Below are positions 23,465-37,369 of a DNA stretch of 64,000 nucleotides, one piece after another. Numbering within the stretch: the first letter of the stretch is position 1; each line of letters begins with the position of its first letter. The position numbers and the translations under genes are program-made. Under the pieces are notes generated by a model. The model saw nothing but the letters and a program-made list of their open reading frames with translations. It searched no databases and was not told the origin of the DNA. The DNA is from Arabidopsis thaliana (Eukaryota > Streptophyta > Magnoliopsida > Brassicales > Brassicaceae): the NCBI RefSeq assembly GCF_000001735.4, contig NC_003070.9, positions 27,265,971 through 27,329,970 on the forward strand, read 5' to 3'.

Positions 23465-24762
23465 TCAGATCTCAAGAACAATGACTGCAAATTAAAGAAG
23501 AAGCAAATGGAATCAGTTGATGTATTAATTTTTCTAGTTTAATCTTTTTAAGAAATCCAAAGATCAGAAACTCACAATCAGAATCTGTTTTGACCCATTT
23601 CCCCCCATCGTTACTGCTTCGTCCTTCTTCTTCCTCGTTCTTCAACGAGAGCTGTTGCTTGTCTTGCAAGTATTTTTTTGTCGATGTTTGCTTTGATGAA
23701 GCTTGAGTGTTAACTTTCTTGTGTAGCATCATTCTCAGCAACTGTATATACAGTGTAAATGGTTAGAGACATAGAAAAAATAATTGATATCAAAATCGTG
23801 GTTGTGAACTTTATTTAGTAGTAGTACCTTCTCCATTCTTGTTTCTTGAAACGTGTCTCTCAAGATAGGGCGAGGAACGGGAGAAAAACCTTCTGTACAG
23901 ACAAACATCTTCTTGAGAAGATGAGAAACAGAGGTTTTGCTCAAATCTCTTTTATTCTTCTTCGTCTTGTTCTTGCTCTCTGTAGAAATAGCTTTGCATC
24001 TCCCTAGGATAACACTGATTGTACGCTCAATGTCTTCCTCCTTCTCATCACAAAGCGCGTTACTGATTCTTCTATCGACCTCAAGACTCGAAGGACAATT
24101 CAAGAATCTATCCAAAGGAAGATTCGCTAATTCTCGATTCACATCAGACTTCCTTTTCTTACTCCTTCTCGTCAAGAGTTTCGTCAGCTCCTTCTGTAGT
24201 TTCCCAACTTCTTCGGGAGTGAAATCTTCTTCTAGATCATCGGAGGAAGAAAGCTCTTGATCTGTATCTTGTGCTTGACGACCTTCCACGTGTAAGTTAG
24301 ACACTGTCTCTTCTTGAATCACTTCTTGATCAAGTGTTTGTGGTGTCTGCTTTTTGTTACCGAATGTACCAATCGCGAGTAATCCGTGAGGCCAATCGTT
24401 AAACTCCTCTCTCGGATGATCTTGTTTTAAATAGGAAAAAACAAAAATATCAGAGAGCCAATCAATGGAAAGAAGAATGTTAGGAATGATATTTGCAATT
24501 TTGCACATGTCTCAAGTGGACTGTGGACAACAGTTTTGGTAATCAAATTTTTTGTTTTCAACGAATACGTAATCTTGAACTTACGAGAAGAAGCAGAGGA
24601 TATGCTTGGTCTATGAGTAATCTCTTGTTTCCCATGTAGCTTGTTCTGCATCCACCCGAAAAACTGAAAAGAAAAAAAAACATTTATGAATAAGTAATGT
24701 AACACATTATGTGATCAGAAATCAATGAACCAGAGCGTATGAGTGATTAAACGAACCTTCAT
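23465..24762 (-). CDS. LAZY4: LAZY/DRO1 (IGT) family gravitropism regulator
   Basis: This IGT-family protein sets the growth angle of roots and shoots by directing auxin flow in gravity-sensing cells. It is called LAZY4, DRO1, NGR2 or LZY3 in different papers. Five coding exons (24762-24757, 24663-24585, 24420-23828, 23741-23576 and 23484-23465) total 864 nt, giving 287 residues. Family marks are GWMQNKL near the N-terminus (region I), the IGT motif in [10 protein letters not shown] (about residues 42-51), a coiled, Lys-rich centre, and the C-terminal DFIVLEI typical of LAZY proteins. The first coding exon is only ATG AAG and the last codes only the tail of the conserved C-terminal motif. The exon 4 donor GATT|GTGAGT must be spliced to gain that motif; read-through would replace it. 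Confidence 0.93.
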
Positions 24763-27700
24763 GTCTTAGTGACCCGGAAGAAGAAGAAGAAGAAGACAAA
24801 GAAAGAGGTGGAAAAAGAAATGAAATAACTCGGGTTTAAGGTGAATCAAGAAGCTTAAATACAAGTAGAAATTCAAAGATTAAGATCTTTATTTTTTGTT
24901 GTTGATGAATTTGATGGTTCAAATTCCAAAATTGGCGGCCTTAGTTCTTCGTCCAGATTCACTTCTTCGAAAAAGATAAAGGATCAAGGAAGAAGGAAAA
25001 AAGTTTTTTTTTTCTTTCAATTTGTTTGGGTTTTGGTTAAGTTCTGTTCAGATAAAACCTATTCCCACACTCTTCTTTTATACAGCTCACAACGTAGCAC
25101 TCATATTAACGCACCTATCCCCATGCAAACGATCGAGGCCCAAAGAAACATTCTTCTGTACGTATTTAATTTGTATTATAGCTCAATTAATTAATGGAGT
25201 ACAATAAGAATATTAGTTTTTGTATTGGAGATAACGTCACGGCTTTGATCACAATTCATATATTGGCACTTCGTTTCATCAAACAGTCTCAAATATTCCT
25301 TTTTCTACCATTTTTCGACTATCTATAAGAGGAGAGGGAAATTATATTGAATCCCTAGAAAAATTGTATCGTCCTTGAATGGTTACTATGCTGACACGAA
25401 GATATAGAGGCTTCCACACATTTTGTTGTGTGTGATTTTCGTCGAATTTTTCATTTTTAAAAGGTGCACGTAAATTATATGTAATATACATTGTATATGT
25501 TGAGAAAAAAATTCACTTGAAAACTACTTACACAAATACTGTATAAAAGTTACTATTAAGTATATAGAACTAGAATGCATAAATTACACTAGAAATCAGT
25601 GTATAGTTATAACTTAGAAGCGCTAATCTAAAAAATCTATTTAAAGTTACTTTTTTGTCAACAAATGTATATATGAGTTTAAATCTCGAGAGTAACAACA
25701 AATGCATTATAAACCAACCAATATGCTACATGTCATTTTATTTGCTAGCTAGGTTAGTAATAGTAGATGCATGAAAAGGAATATGGGAAATCAAGTTTGT
25801 AATATAGCTTTCAAGTTTCAACTTACCGTACACATCAAACGTCAAAAAATATAAATATGAAAAAATGGGTTTAATTTGTGACCTCTTACTGCGAAGCGTT
25901 TTATTGACCAGAAATATTTGCTCATTAAAGTTTGATCCACAAGTAATTCTAATTGACAAAAGAACTAAATAATATGTAAATTATGTAAAGCACTAAAGCT
26001 AATATAAAATTCTAGAGAATTTCAGAAAAATCTAAGAGGGAAAGAGACAGAAAGAAAGAGTGAAATTAAGAAAGCAAATCCCACGAAGGAACTCATGCCA
26101 TTGTCCCCTTACCTTCTGGATTTCGCATCTTCTAGTACTTTTTCTCTATACATTTTATCTATATTTTCCATCAAATAATTGAATCATATGTTGTGGGCGT
26201 GTAACACATTTCTTATCTAATCATCTTTACATTACACACCACGGTGCCACGATAGAATACAAAGCCGTATGAAAATTTATACTAATCCCCGATTTATAAT
26301 TGACTACATGAACTTTTGTTGACCAAGTTTGTGCACATCTATATACCAATATCGTTTTTTAATGGTTGAACGGTTTGGGTTATTACCATAAACTATTGAT
26401 GATACTGCTAGAGTGCTAGTAATTTGTTTTATCTAATGCATCATCCCTTTAATAATATCGTTTGAAGATTTGCTTGTATATAACTAGGTATTTAAACAAG
26501 GGTTAATACGTTTTAGTTTCTTTTCTTTTCGTTTTAAATCAATCTATTCATGACCAATTGATTTTTACTTATAAACCTAAAAAATTCAAATGAACTTATA
26601 AAAAAAATCGACATTTTAATTACTTAAATATATATTTTTTTATCTTAAAATTCATAAATAAGGATGAGGAACAAAATAGGGTGAGAGAACTGGAAGAAAA
26701 AAAAAGGAGACAAAAGGAAAGCAACAAAAAGCAGTTTCGCTTTATCATCGGAGAGTTGAGCCCACCGCACCACTCCCAATCACGTGAACTCAGGTCCAAT
26801 CGACATTCTCCACGTCATTTTTCCCATCCCCCGCTTTGCTTAAACAAACGAGCATTGTTTTTGTTAATTACATAAACTACTTTTGTAGTTCCAATTCTTA
26901 CTAGAGATAAACAAACTAATTATGGTGAGAAAGACACGTATTCTAAGGTAAAAAGGTTAGGTTTGGTGGGTCTAAGTTTGTAATCCTTTTCCCAAAGGGG
27001 TCAGGTTGACTTTCAACGGCTACTATCAGTTTCCACATGCACTAGCCAGTGTAGCCAAAGTACTATTTTGAGCAAATTAAGCACCAAAATCCAAGAGATT
27101 TTTTGAACCAACAAATTATTATGTATAGGGTGGGTCGATTGTCTAGTCCAAATTCGAATGGACGCGGTGCTGAACGGGTCTAGCCGTCTAGGTACATATC
27201 ATAGTTTATGCACAAGCTATACGTATAAAATACTTTAAAAAACAACGTATGTTAATCAAATATATTATTATTATAATATTTATAGATAGATAGATATATA
27301 ATTAGATATATAGGTGTGATATATTAATATAATTAGAATAAATACATTCTAGTATATGCATCCATTAATGTTGGTTCTAAAACAATTATACAACATATAA
27401 AATATATCAATTAAGATAATCTAAGGGAGTTATGAAAGTCCAATAGCGATTCATGTTACCAAATGAACTAACATCATTGGAGGAAACATGCATATCTTAT
27501 TGGTCCCCATGGAACTTTGTTCTTACGTTAACTTCTTCTATCGCCTTCCTTTCGTTGATCTCCTTTGATTGAATTAGTTATCAACAGTATCTATGGCAAA
27601 ATCGAGATTAATTAGTTTTAAGCATTAATATATCAGAGTGTTCGTGGCGACTTGACTCTAAGACGCATGCTTTCAGCGTAATTAAGATATACATAAATGG

Positions 27701-29365
27701 TTGGTATAAAAAGGGAGGAAAATAAGGACAAGAGATGGATTATGGACCACTTAACCAGTCATTATTGAAAAGAATGTGTGGTTTATATGGTTGATACGTT
27801 GCCTTAAACATTCGCTAATCGTGATTAACAACAAAAAGCAAGGTTTTGAGATGTCTTTGTGAACTTAAACAGAACACGTGTAAGGCATCTGAATTTTATA
27901 AATGCAACTGATCAAACTACTAAGAGTACTAATGTACTGTAATCTAGCAAAAAAAGAGTACTAATGTACTTTACTCATGAATTGATCGTCATGCAGCTCG
28001 TCATCATGCCATTCGTTTAGGAAGTATTTTTTTTTTTTCCAAAATACAAAACACTAAATGGCTGTAGGAAACAAAAAGTAAGTTTGTAACAAGAATTGTT
28101 ATAAAATAAAAGGAAAATTACGAATACACGACTTTCTACATGTTTTGAGAATTAATGAAGAATCGAGTTTCACAATCTACAGGAGTTGTTGTGGTTCACA
28201 TTTGGCCACTATAAAACGTTTTCAGTTTTCTACATGTCTTTGAAATAATATTGTATTTCATAAAGCCGAAAATGATAAGCAAGAATATGAATTTTGGTAC
28301 TGTGGCAAAAGTCTTAGTAATAGTCGTCAAGTTGTGAAAAAGGGTATTACTTAATTAGAGAGAAGAATAAGAGGGAAAATGGAAGAACCTAAGAAGAGAG
28401 AAAGAGAGATACATCGAGATTAAGAAAAAGAGAAGAAAGGGGAGAAAAATGGGGAGGCACGTGGAGTGAGCATGACGAGGTCTCTTTGTGTTTTGTAACC
28501 TTTCCATTAATCAGCCAAATTCTTTCCAATTATGGAATGTTTTCTCTCTTCCGCTTCCTTTCTCAATCTACTCAACTCTCCCTTCTTCAATGACCTTTTG
28601 CCAATAGAATTACTGTCCTATTCTCATTTATAATATATATTCTCATTGGATCTGAAATCTCTTTGTCTATAAGTCAAATATTTTACAGGCTAATCTAATC
28701 TTGCTAGAGATACTATAAGAAACCAATGCAGGAATTTGTTTGCTGTCTATTGGTTTATTGGTACTTGTTTTTGGTCGTCTTTCTTTGAACCTGAGCACAG
28801 AATTTGAATTTGGATATGATCACCGATTATTATCCTCTTCCCAACATTTGCTTTACAAAACTATGTTAAGTAATTGCCTAGTTGTAATTTTTCATATAAA
28901 ATATATATAATTCTATGATTTTAGTTGAAAAAATATAAGCAAATAACTCGTTCTTTACTCATCCTTGCAAAAAGGAAATTGCTAATAATCCGATCATTCT
29001 CAGTCCTATTCGTTTCTACAAGTTACGAGGCATATTTGGTTCATATAATGAAACATGATTATTACAAATTAGGTACTGAAGAAGCTAATCCGAGACTCCA
29101 TCTACAATATTTATCACGAAGAAGAATTAATTTCATCATCTTGTGATAAGTTTTGTTATATTCAAATCAAATACAGCTCATTTCATAAAGTAGTATATTA
29201 GTATTCAACTACGTTAGTCTTGTATTTTCAAACTTGGTGTATATCACAACTCTAATTTACACACTAATTATAATATTTTCAACTTTGTCTCAAGAGAGTA
29301 AAATCCATTAATGAATTTACATTTTCTCCTTAGTTTTATTTTGACAATGTCCTGAGTTCTAGAGG
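24763..29365. other. Long AT-rich intergenic region right of LAZY4
   Basis: This 4.6 kb region is the LAZY4 promoter side and the 3' flank of the vWA gene. No open frame has protein-like composition and no tRNA fold is evident. It contains an A-tailed insert between 17 bp repeats (27922-27970), GATA-type AT repeats near 27287-27310, and a purine-rich block at about 28370-28450. An unannotated non-coding RNA cannot be ruled out. Confidence 0.65.
27922..27970 (+). repeat. 17 bp perfect direct repeat around an A-tailed insert
   Basis: aagagtactaatgtact occurs at 27922-27938 and 27954-27970. The insert of about 15 bp (head gtaatctagc, then A's) has its A-tract directly against the second copy. 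The site fits a target-site duplication with upstream junction CT/AAGA. Confidence 0.6.
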
Positions 29366-32300
29366 TCAAGCAAGACAGCCACAGACTTCGAAACAGCAAC
29401 CAATACACTGGAAACAAGCCAATGCTGCACAGAGCTGAGAGAAGACAATGGTGCACTGATCACTCACCCTTGACATACACTGCAAGCAACACATACAGCA
29501 AACGCGGTCAACCACTCCTGACGCCGCTCTTATCAGAAGTTCAGTTCCTTCCACCTCCTTCGGCTCCTCCATCCACGGTGGCACGTTCTTTAAAGTAGCT
29601 GCAACGTTCCCGAACCCATACCCTTGTTTCCCAAGCAAACTCCTTCTCATGCTGTTGCTCCTCTGCATCTGCTTGTGGATTTGGTATGGTGGGTTCCTTA
29701 GAATCTCTTTGATTGAAACTGGTCTTGCCATCGTCTTCTCTTCCTCGTCGTGTTTGACTGATAATACCATTTGCGTGTATTCGCTAGGAAACCCTGTTTG
29801 TATACTCAATCTCATGACCTGATTAAGCAAAAAAAAAGATGTTATTAGGTAAGAAGAAGAAAAAAGACCAACAATGTCAAATCACAACCCCTACAGCAAC
29901 CTTTTCTTGCAGCTCTTTCTTGTCTTCAAACCAAGCTCGAGCAGTGAGTTCATTGATTTGTCTCCTCGCAAGAACCTGTTTTTTGAATGTTAGCAAAAGG
30001 AGCTTTGTTGCATTTCTTACATTTAAGGCAGAATTAAGTAAACCTTGTCTAGAGGAATGTCTTTAGCCTTCTGCACTGTTAACTCTATTGTGAAACAGCT
30101 CATATCAGCCAGTGTGCCTCTAAGTTCAACTTCATCTGGGAACTCTCCTTTGTATCTTCCAGACAAGATCAACGGATCACCGAGAGTAATGTCTGGAACC
30201 TGACAAGGAAACAGCTGCAAAAGACACAAAGACAAGAACAAGTTCAAGAAACAAATCTCAAGAAATTGATGTTATTGAACTTGTCAAGTTACCTCAACTG
30301 ATCGGAGAAGTTTGAGAGCATCAAAAGTAGTATTGGCTACGATCGTTGAAGAAGCTATCTCAAATAGTCTACTCATCTGATGCTCGAATGAATCTGGCTA
30401 GGTGTATTGTTAATACAAAGCCAAGAAATATGTTTTTAGTTTCTTGATTATGAATTAGTAACACTATCAGCGATAATCAAACAAATAGACCAAAGGAGAT
30501 TACAATCTACCTGTGTTGTTTGTGCCGTCATAGTAACCATTCCCTATCCGAGCTAGCATTTGCAAGAAGTAATGGTTGCAAAACGAACCTGTGGAATTGT
30601 TTCTAATCAAAATTTTGAATATTTATATGAAAGAAGCAAGCAAGTAAAAGCAGAGTATTCTTTTACTTACCAATGCCAAAGGTAGATATCCTAGGAGAAA
30701 TCGATTTTCCGTTTCTGCTACAAGATTCTTTCATAGCATGACATATCTCTCTCTCGTTTTCAACAGATCCATCAGTGACAAGGTATACAAGAGGAACTCC
30801 AATATTGCTTCCTTCAAGTAGTTTCATTGCCTAAACCACACATAGAGAAGAGTCTCAGAGACTAATGTCTCCAGAAAGATAAGAGATTCTAGACAACGTA
30901 CCTGTTTGAGGGGAAGTAACATGTTTGTTCCACCATTTGCAATTAAATTACTATCAAGCCATTCAGTCACAGCGGATATAGTTTCATCTGTTGCAAACTC
31001 CATTGAAGTTGAGAATTCTAGAATTTCGTCATTGAAAGCGATTATGTTGAAAACATCTTCAGCTTGTAGTTTAGCCAAACACTCTAACAAAGCTTTCTTC
31101 ACATCCTCGAGCGGCTTCCATTTCATGCTTGCACTTATGTCAATCACAAACACAACTCTTCGTTTGAAAAGCTGTAGACAAAATAACAACATTGCATTGA
31201 TCATGTCACAGTTAAGCAGAAGATTCATAGTAGTTGTAGTGCAAACAAACCTTCGTATGCTTGGTGGTTCCAGGGAAAAGGTACAAACAGAATATTCCTC
31301 TGTCATCTGAATCCCATGGAGATGGAGACTTAACCAATACATTACCACACAGATCACCAGAGGAAACCTGTAAAAAGGCAAACAAAGCTCAATCTAAGAA
31401 TCAAGAAGAAGAATACAAAAATGCTTAAGATAATCAAAAACCCTCACAGTGAATGAAACACCAAAATCAACCCTTGACCAAGATGGTACTTCAGCTTCAT
31501 ACTCACAACTTAATTCACCCGCTACACGGTGAATAATCTGAGAATGAATTTCACACATTACATAATCCATAGTAACAGACTAACAGTTTGAAAAAGAAAA
31601 AAAAAAACTGTGAACACAAATCATACCTTTAATGGATGGCTTGTAAAACTAGAAGCTATTTCGCCGCCACTAACACAAGAATTCATGTTTAACACAATCT
31701 TTTCTCGTTTAATAATTTCCTTGCCTATAGGATTCACATAAGAAGGGAATCTAAAAGGCACATTGAGATGAAACTTGCCGTCTTTGTAAATCAATTTCTG
31801 AGACCAAGTCACATTAACCGAAAAGATTGATCCTCCAGCAACCTGTAATTATGAACAACATTTTAGCATTTATTCATAACAAAATCCAAAGAAAACTAAC
31901 TATAAAAAGTGAGACAAAGAACAAACATGTGGGATCTTGAAAGTATAGATATGAGACTTAAAGAAACGTGAATCTTTGTCTTTATGAACGTTATCAAAGT
32001 CAGATGTTTCATCCTCTGTAACTAGTTTGGTCTGGTAAGATTTCTCATTGTTCAAAACATCAATCTCAGCACCTAGAAATGAGCCCTGTTACACAATGTC
32101 TTCCAATTATTTCCCAAAACAATATCTGAAACAATGCTATTAATGGAAAGATAGAGAAAAGATGGAAAAAGAAGGTTTTTTGTCGTTTTGTTGTAATGAA
32201 ATTACCTTCTCACCCATAGGAACACCGACACAGCAGTCAAAGCGTTTGCTAGGCCTAACACAGTGAACTCTCCACCGTCCGGTGACGGTGACAAACGCCG

Positions 32301-32586
32301 TGTCGAGCCAACAATCTATATTCATCTCAATTCCGAGCATCTGAAGCGGCACGAGAGCTGAAGGATCGCATCGTGCGTGAACGTACGGCTGGTAGCTAGG
32401 AACGTCGGGGTTATCAACAGCCACCGGATCTGTTATTGAAGCGTAAGCCGTAATCGCCGTCGGAAGAAAGTTTTCCGGTGAAGAAGGAGGATCTGGTACT
32501 ACAGGAGGAGCGATGCCTTTGCCGTAGTATATACGTCTTGCGAGCTGAAGACCTTGCTCTACTCGAAGTGCGAACTCTTCTGACAT
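29366..32586 (-). CDS. vWA-domain protein, inter-alpha-trypsin inhibitor heavy-chain-like
   Basis: Twelve coding exons (32586-32206, 32085-31927, 31842-31627, 31537-31448, 31367-31251, 31171-30902, 30830-30671, 30588-30511, 30393-30293, 30214-30044, 29975-29901 and 29818-29366) total 2271 nt, giving 756 residues. The N-terminal 320 residues are VIT-like. A von Willebrand A domain begins at about residue 322 with VVFVIDISASM, an intact MIDAS metal-binding motif (D332, S334, S336). The C-terminal 50 residues are strikingly Cys-rich (CCMCCLQC and CFQCIGCC). No signal peptide is seen, so despite the animal-derived name it is probably intracellular. Function in plants is unknown to me; copine-like or scaffold roles are guesses. 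The locus matches At1g72500. Confidence 0.88.
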
Positions 32587-33209
32587 TCTTTTTGTTTTCT
32601 CCGGCGAGATTTTACCGGCGATGGTGAGAGCGAAAATGAAGAAAGTGAAAGAGAGATTTATCAGGTCCGTATTTAAAGGGGGATTTTAAAATCGGCCGGT
32701 GAAAGGAACGGCGAGATAAAGATTTTAATAAGTGGGATAGTGTAGCCAATGGTTTATGTACACGTGGAAAGCATCCCTGCCGCCACAACAGTCACGGATT
32801 TGTTTATAGATAATTTTTTTATTGGTTTTTATGGAATAGTAGATTTCTTCTTGTCTTTTCAAGGGTAGTATAAATAGTTTCAACTTTAAGCTAAATAATG
32901 TTTCTACTTTAAACACAATAATAGTTTGGTGGAAAAGTAAATAACTAACATTTTTTTTGTGTGGAAGTTTTGTATCATTTTGAGTTGAAATTTGCAATTG
33001 ATAAAGAATATAATTTTTGGGGGTCAAAATTATTTTTTCTACAAACGAAAACGACATTAAAAATACATAAATTAGGTTGTGGTTCATTCAATTTTTACTA
33101 AGCAAATGTGCTTCGGCTCAAATTATCCTACGGTCATACGCGAATTTGTTAGTGGATGTGTTATTAGATTTAGTCTGTTTAGACGAATCTCTTAACACTA
33201 CAAATTATG

Positions 33210-33267
33210 AATCTAATAGAAATCTTTTTTTTTTTTTTTTTTTTTTGTCGAAATCTAATAGAAATCT
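33210..33267 (-). repeat. 16 bp perfect direct repeat around a poly(A) insert (minus strand)
   Basis: aatctaatagaaatct occurs at 33210-33225 and 33252-33267 and brackets about 21 T followed by gtcga. On the minus strand this reads tcgac plus poly(A) against the downstream repeat. Confidence 0.6.
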
Positions 33268-35545
33268 AGTCATCTTTTTTATATTGTTAGAACTTATAAC
33301 TGCTTTGTTTTTGTTTTTTTTTGTTTTACCTTTTTTTTTGAATGTTTTGAAGACTTCAGAATTTTCGGGAGACATAATATTTCACGCATTTTCTTGTTTT
33401 AGAATTCACACTCTCAAATCAACCCAAAAATTCGACAGTTTGATGAATAGTTCTATCATTTTCTCTCCATTGGTTATGCTTCCTTTAAATCACCCACTTT
33501 TATTTTTCTATTTTTCAAGTTCTATCGATCAAATCAAGTGGTTTGAATATTCACTGAAGCATCATAATTCATAAATTCTTCATATTTATAACCATGGCGT
33601 TCCAAAACGTCCACATCTCTGTTTTTACTCGCAATGTATTTATTCTTCAAGAGATGAACAAACTAAAGATTTTTTCACAAACAGTATGATTGATGTTCAA
33701 TTATTATGTTGTTTTGATCATAAAATAAGAACCTCTTACATTCCACAGTTTAGTTCTGTAATTTTGCTTAATAACTCCATCATTTTGTTTTAAAATATTA
33801 CGAGTTGAAGTTTATCCAAAAAAACGTTTTGCACGTTAGTTTTAATGTCCATGTATATTTACATTCACTCCTAAAAAGGGAAAAATGTCCAACTATACCA
33901 CTATTTAATTTTCTTCCAATGTTAGAATTTACATGACAAATGTAGCTTCTATAAATTAGTGTGGACTTGGATTTGGATATTTCGGCTACCACCTCAATAT
34001 ATATACTTTTATGTGTAAGAAAGTAAAGTATAAATATCATTTGACTACTATTTATCACTTTATTTCAATAAATAAATAATGTAAAAACTCTACAGAATCT
34101 CTCCACGTCGACATCGGACCACGATCGACTGCTCAATATAAATTCGTCGAACAAAATCATTGGACATGTAGGCCATGTACAATAAATCACATTTATCGCA
34201 TACAAAAACAAACAACTTTAATCGATTATTCGTATATTCTGATTTCTAGCTCTCTGGATCGGTGATCATTCAATTTCACATACTGGTTTCAAATTTGGTT
34301 TGCATAATTTGGCCAAAGTATTTCACAAAAATAGATTCATTCAAAGTAAACTAAAATTAAAATATAGGGTTAGCTTTTTTAATTAATGGTTGAGGGAAAA
34401 AGCTGATTTAACGGATTGTGTTGTCTGCCATGCTTTCCATTAGTAATGCGGATTAATGAAAATTGGGCAAAGTTTTTGTTTAATTACTGAATTTAGGTTT
34501 AGGTCCACTAAGATTTGAGTCGGTCCTACCTTATTTATAAAATGAAGTTGTAACCACTAACTATTCGGCGTCGGGCCAACCACAACACTGCTTGCTGCTG
34601 GCATCTCAATTTTATTTATTTTTCTACGTTATGATATAATTAATTAATTATTTTGTTATCTTCTGATGATTCAAGTCAATACACTCATAAGTTATAATAA
34701 CATTTTATTTTCAACTATATGTATCATCAACTGACAAGCTCAGTACAATCATTTGAGAAACGACATGAATGTGCGTGTCATGACCAACTCATTTTGTTTA
34801 ATATAATAATTTTGAGAAAACTTTTAACTAGTTTTATATTATTTATGCTTGTAAGTATCTCGAAAGCGTGATCAAGGTTATTATAATAATCTCAAGTTTA
34901 TATTTCCTCTAAAGTTGCTTATGAATCAAACTAATTAAATTGTTTTATGCTTATATAAGTATGTCTTTTTTTGCCATGTTTCTAGTTTATATCCGTATAT
35001 TATATTTCTCCTATAGATGTGTTATAATTTACTCGTATGTCGTTAATTATTTACCAACACTTATAAGTAGATGATAAAGCTAACATATGATATCAACAAA
35101 ATAACTAAAACATGTGATACATATACATAAAATACTCGATCTGGCTCTCAGAGGCCCAGGCCCATTATCATTGTTTAAATGATCAACAGATCAAATCAAA
35201 CTGAGGCCCGTGGCTTAATACAATATCAATTGGACCCTTCGGTGTTGCGCCCATTTAGCGCATAGAACTAGTGAACTAAATAAATACATTTTAGATTTTA
35301 GCACTCAAGAGACCAATGTTTTGTTTTGTTTTTTTGTCTCCAGGCAGATTTTTTATGCATCATAAGTCAAGTCACGTCAATGTCTTACTTTTAGATGTGA
35401 ATTATGTGTATATTACGTAATATCTTTTTTTTTTTGGATACTGTATATATATGCATCCAGTTTATGAGTTGACCTATATTAAATTACACTAAACCGGCTC
35501 CCCCAGACTTAATCCATGCAATTCCCAAGTTATATTTTCTTAAAT

Positions 35546-35601
35546 ATCATTCTTACTTTCCGGTGCACAAAAAAAATATTAAAAAATCATTCTTACTTTC
35601 C
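35546..35601 (+). repeat. 16 bp perfect direct repeat around an A-tailed insert
   Basis: atcattcttactttcc occurs at 35546-35561 and 35586-35601. The 24 bp insert starts ggtgcac and continues as A-rich tail up to the second copy. The upstream junction reads CTT/AAAT. Confidence 0.6.
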
Positions 35602-37362
35602 TTCTCTTCATCGAACAGTTGAGAAATGGGAGAGTATACTCCTAACTTTTTTTAAAATCTACATTAACATTTTTGAAGTACTTATTATGAAATGTTGAAA
35701 GGCCAATTTTTCTAACATCAAGGACACATCCACGAATTGGTCTATCCATATATATCATCCACGTGAAACACACCTTGAAGATTTCCCAACAGATGATGTG
35801 AACGCTTTCAATATGACGGCTTCATAATTGACATTTACAATATTTTATTTATATAGATGTATGCTTTGCATATAGGATTCGAACTGGATTAAGCTAACGT
35901 GCAAGATCTCACAGATCATATATTCTAAGACATCTTCTAGAATATACTAGCTAGTACATAAGGACGCTAAGAATTAACAATATTAAGATATACATTTTCC
36001 TAAACCATTAATTAATTTCCCACGTTATGTTATAATGATATACGATGGTGGCTTTATAGTTAGTGTTACATACAATTACAATTACGACGAACTATCAAAA
36101 ACTATGAAACTATGATTATTGATTAGTATGCATGATATGACTACAATTTAAATTTTGTTTGTTATACCATTGCTACGATGTTTTTCATTAATCACATTTT
36201 TTTATTAGGGCATTTGGCTATTTGCCTATTTCTATTTGCAATTGCTTGGAAAAATATTCGTCCATCTGTTGCTTTTCTTCTGTCAACGTCGATCGGTTGC
36301 TTATTGTATATAGTATCAAATATAAAAGAAAGAATCAAATGACATGAGAATTATTAAAAATTGTTGCAACTTGCTCTTTTTTCATTGGCCACAAGGTTTA
36401 TATTGGCTCTATAGGGAATCGCCAACAAGGCATATCCTTTCGTTTAATTATTCCACGCAATCATTCAACTTAAAAATGATATATATACGTGGCCATTATA
36501 TGTATCCCTATACTTTTGTAATAATCAATACTCCAGCTTTAATTTTTTTTTCCCAAGCATCAGTTTTGAGAATAACATTATAGTAGTTCACAAAACTAAG
36601 AGTGCTATTACTATTTATTTCATAACAATAATATTTTGAAGTTGAATGTATTATTCGAACTTTTTTTTTAGATAAACATTTGGAAAAATAAAAAAGTAAT
36701 TAACTGTGTTTAATTAGAGTAGAGATAATAACATAGTGACGTGTCATTCGAATTTCAAATTTGTAATAATGAATTATAGATCTGAAATTATGGTTTCTAT
36801 ATAATTATTGTCTCTAATCAGTAATCAATAATTGGCTACTATTGCAGACACCGCATTGGAGCATTGGCAACAGAAAAACACAAAACTTTCAGCACAATTA
36901 ACACGTATAATTATTAGTAATTTGACTTGATCGTATTAGCAATTTTCACCTAATTTATTATACCTATTTCACAGACACCTTTAACATTTTCAAAATTGCA
37001 AACTACACCTAATTAATGATAAACTCAAGACATAATTTTTGATTATATTAGCAAAATTATTGCCGTGATTAACTATAGTAGATACGGTGTGCCGTGCGTA
37101 ATTAAACAATTAATTATTGGTTGGAAAATGGCGACATAGACGACGTGACAAATTCTGATTAGCTAAGTTTAAGTCAAATCAAACCAAACCGAAACGGCTG
37201 AAAGTAAATAATAATTCCCATATTTGTTTTATTTATTTATTTTGTGTTTGGAGAAAAGGTCGGTTTCTTCGCCAGCTGGCTAATTCCGAGATAAACGGTG
37301 AGGATTAAAAGTTAATCAGAATATAAATTATCTGACGTGGCTTTTACTATTCTTCTTCCCTT

Positions 37363-37369
37363 TATAAAA
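37363..37369 (+). promoter_or_regulatory. Likely TATA box of the DUF1677 gene
   Basis: TATAAAA is followed by a CT-rich leader, as usual for Arabidopsis transcription starts. It lies 567 bp before the ATG, implying a long 5' UTR. Confidence 0.5.

Noticed and set aside
33077..33574. 165-residue plus-strand frame
   Set aside because: It is low-complexity Phe/Leu produced by T-tracts and runs through the poly-T insert, in AT-rich DNA.
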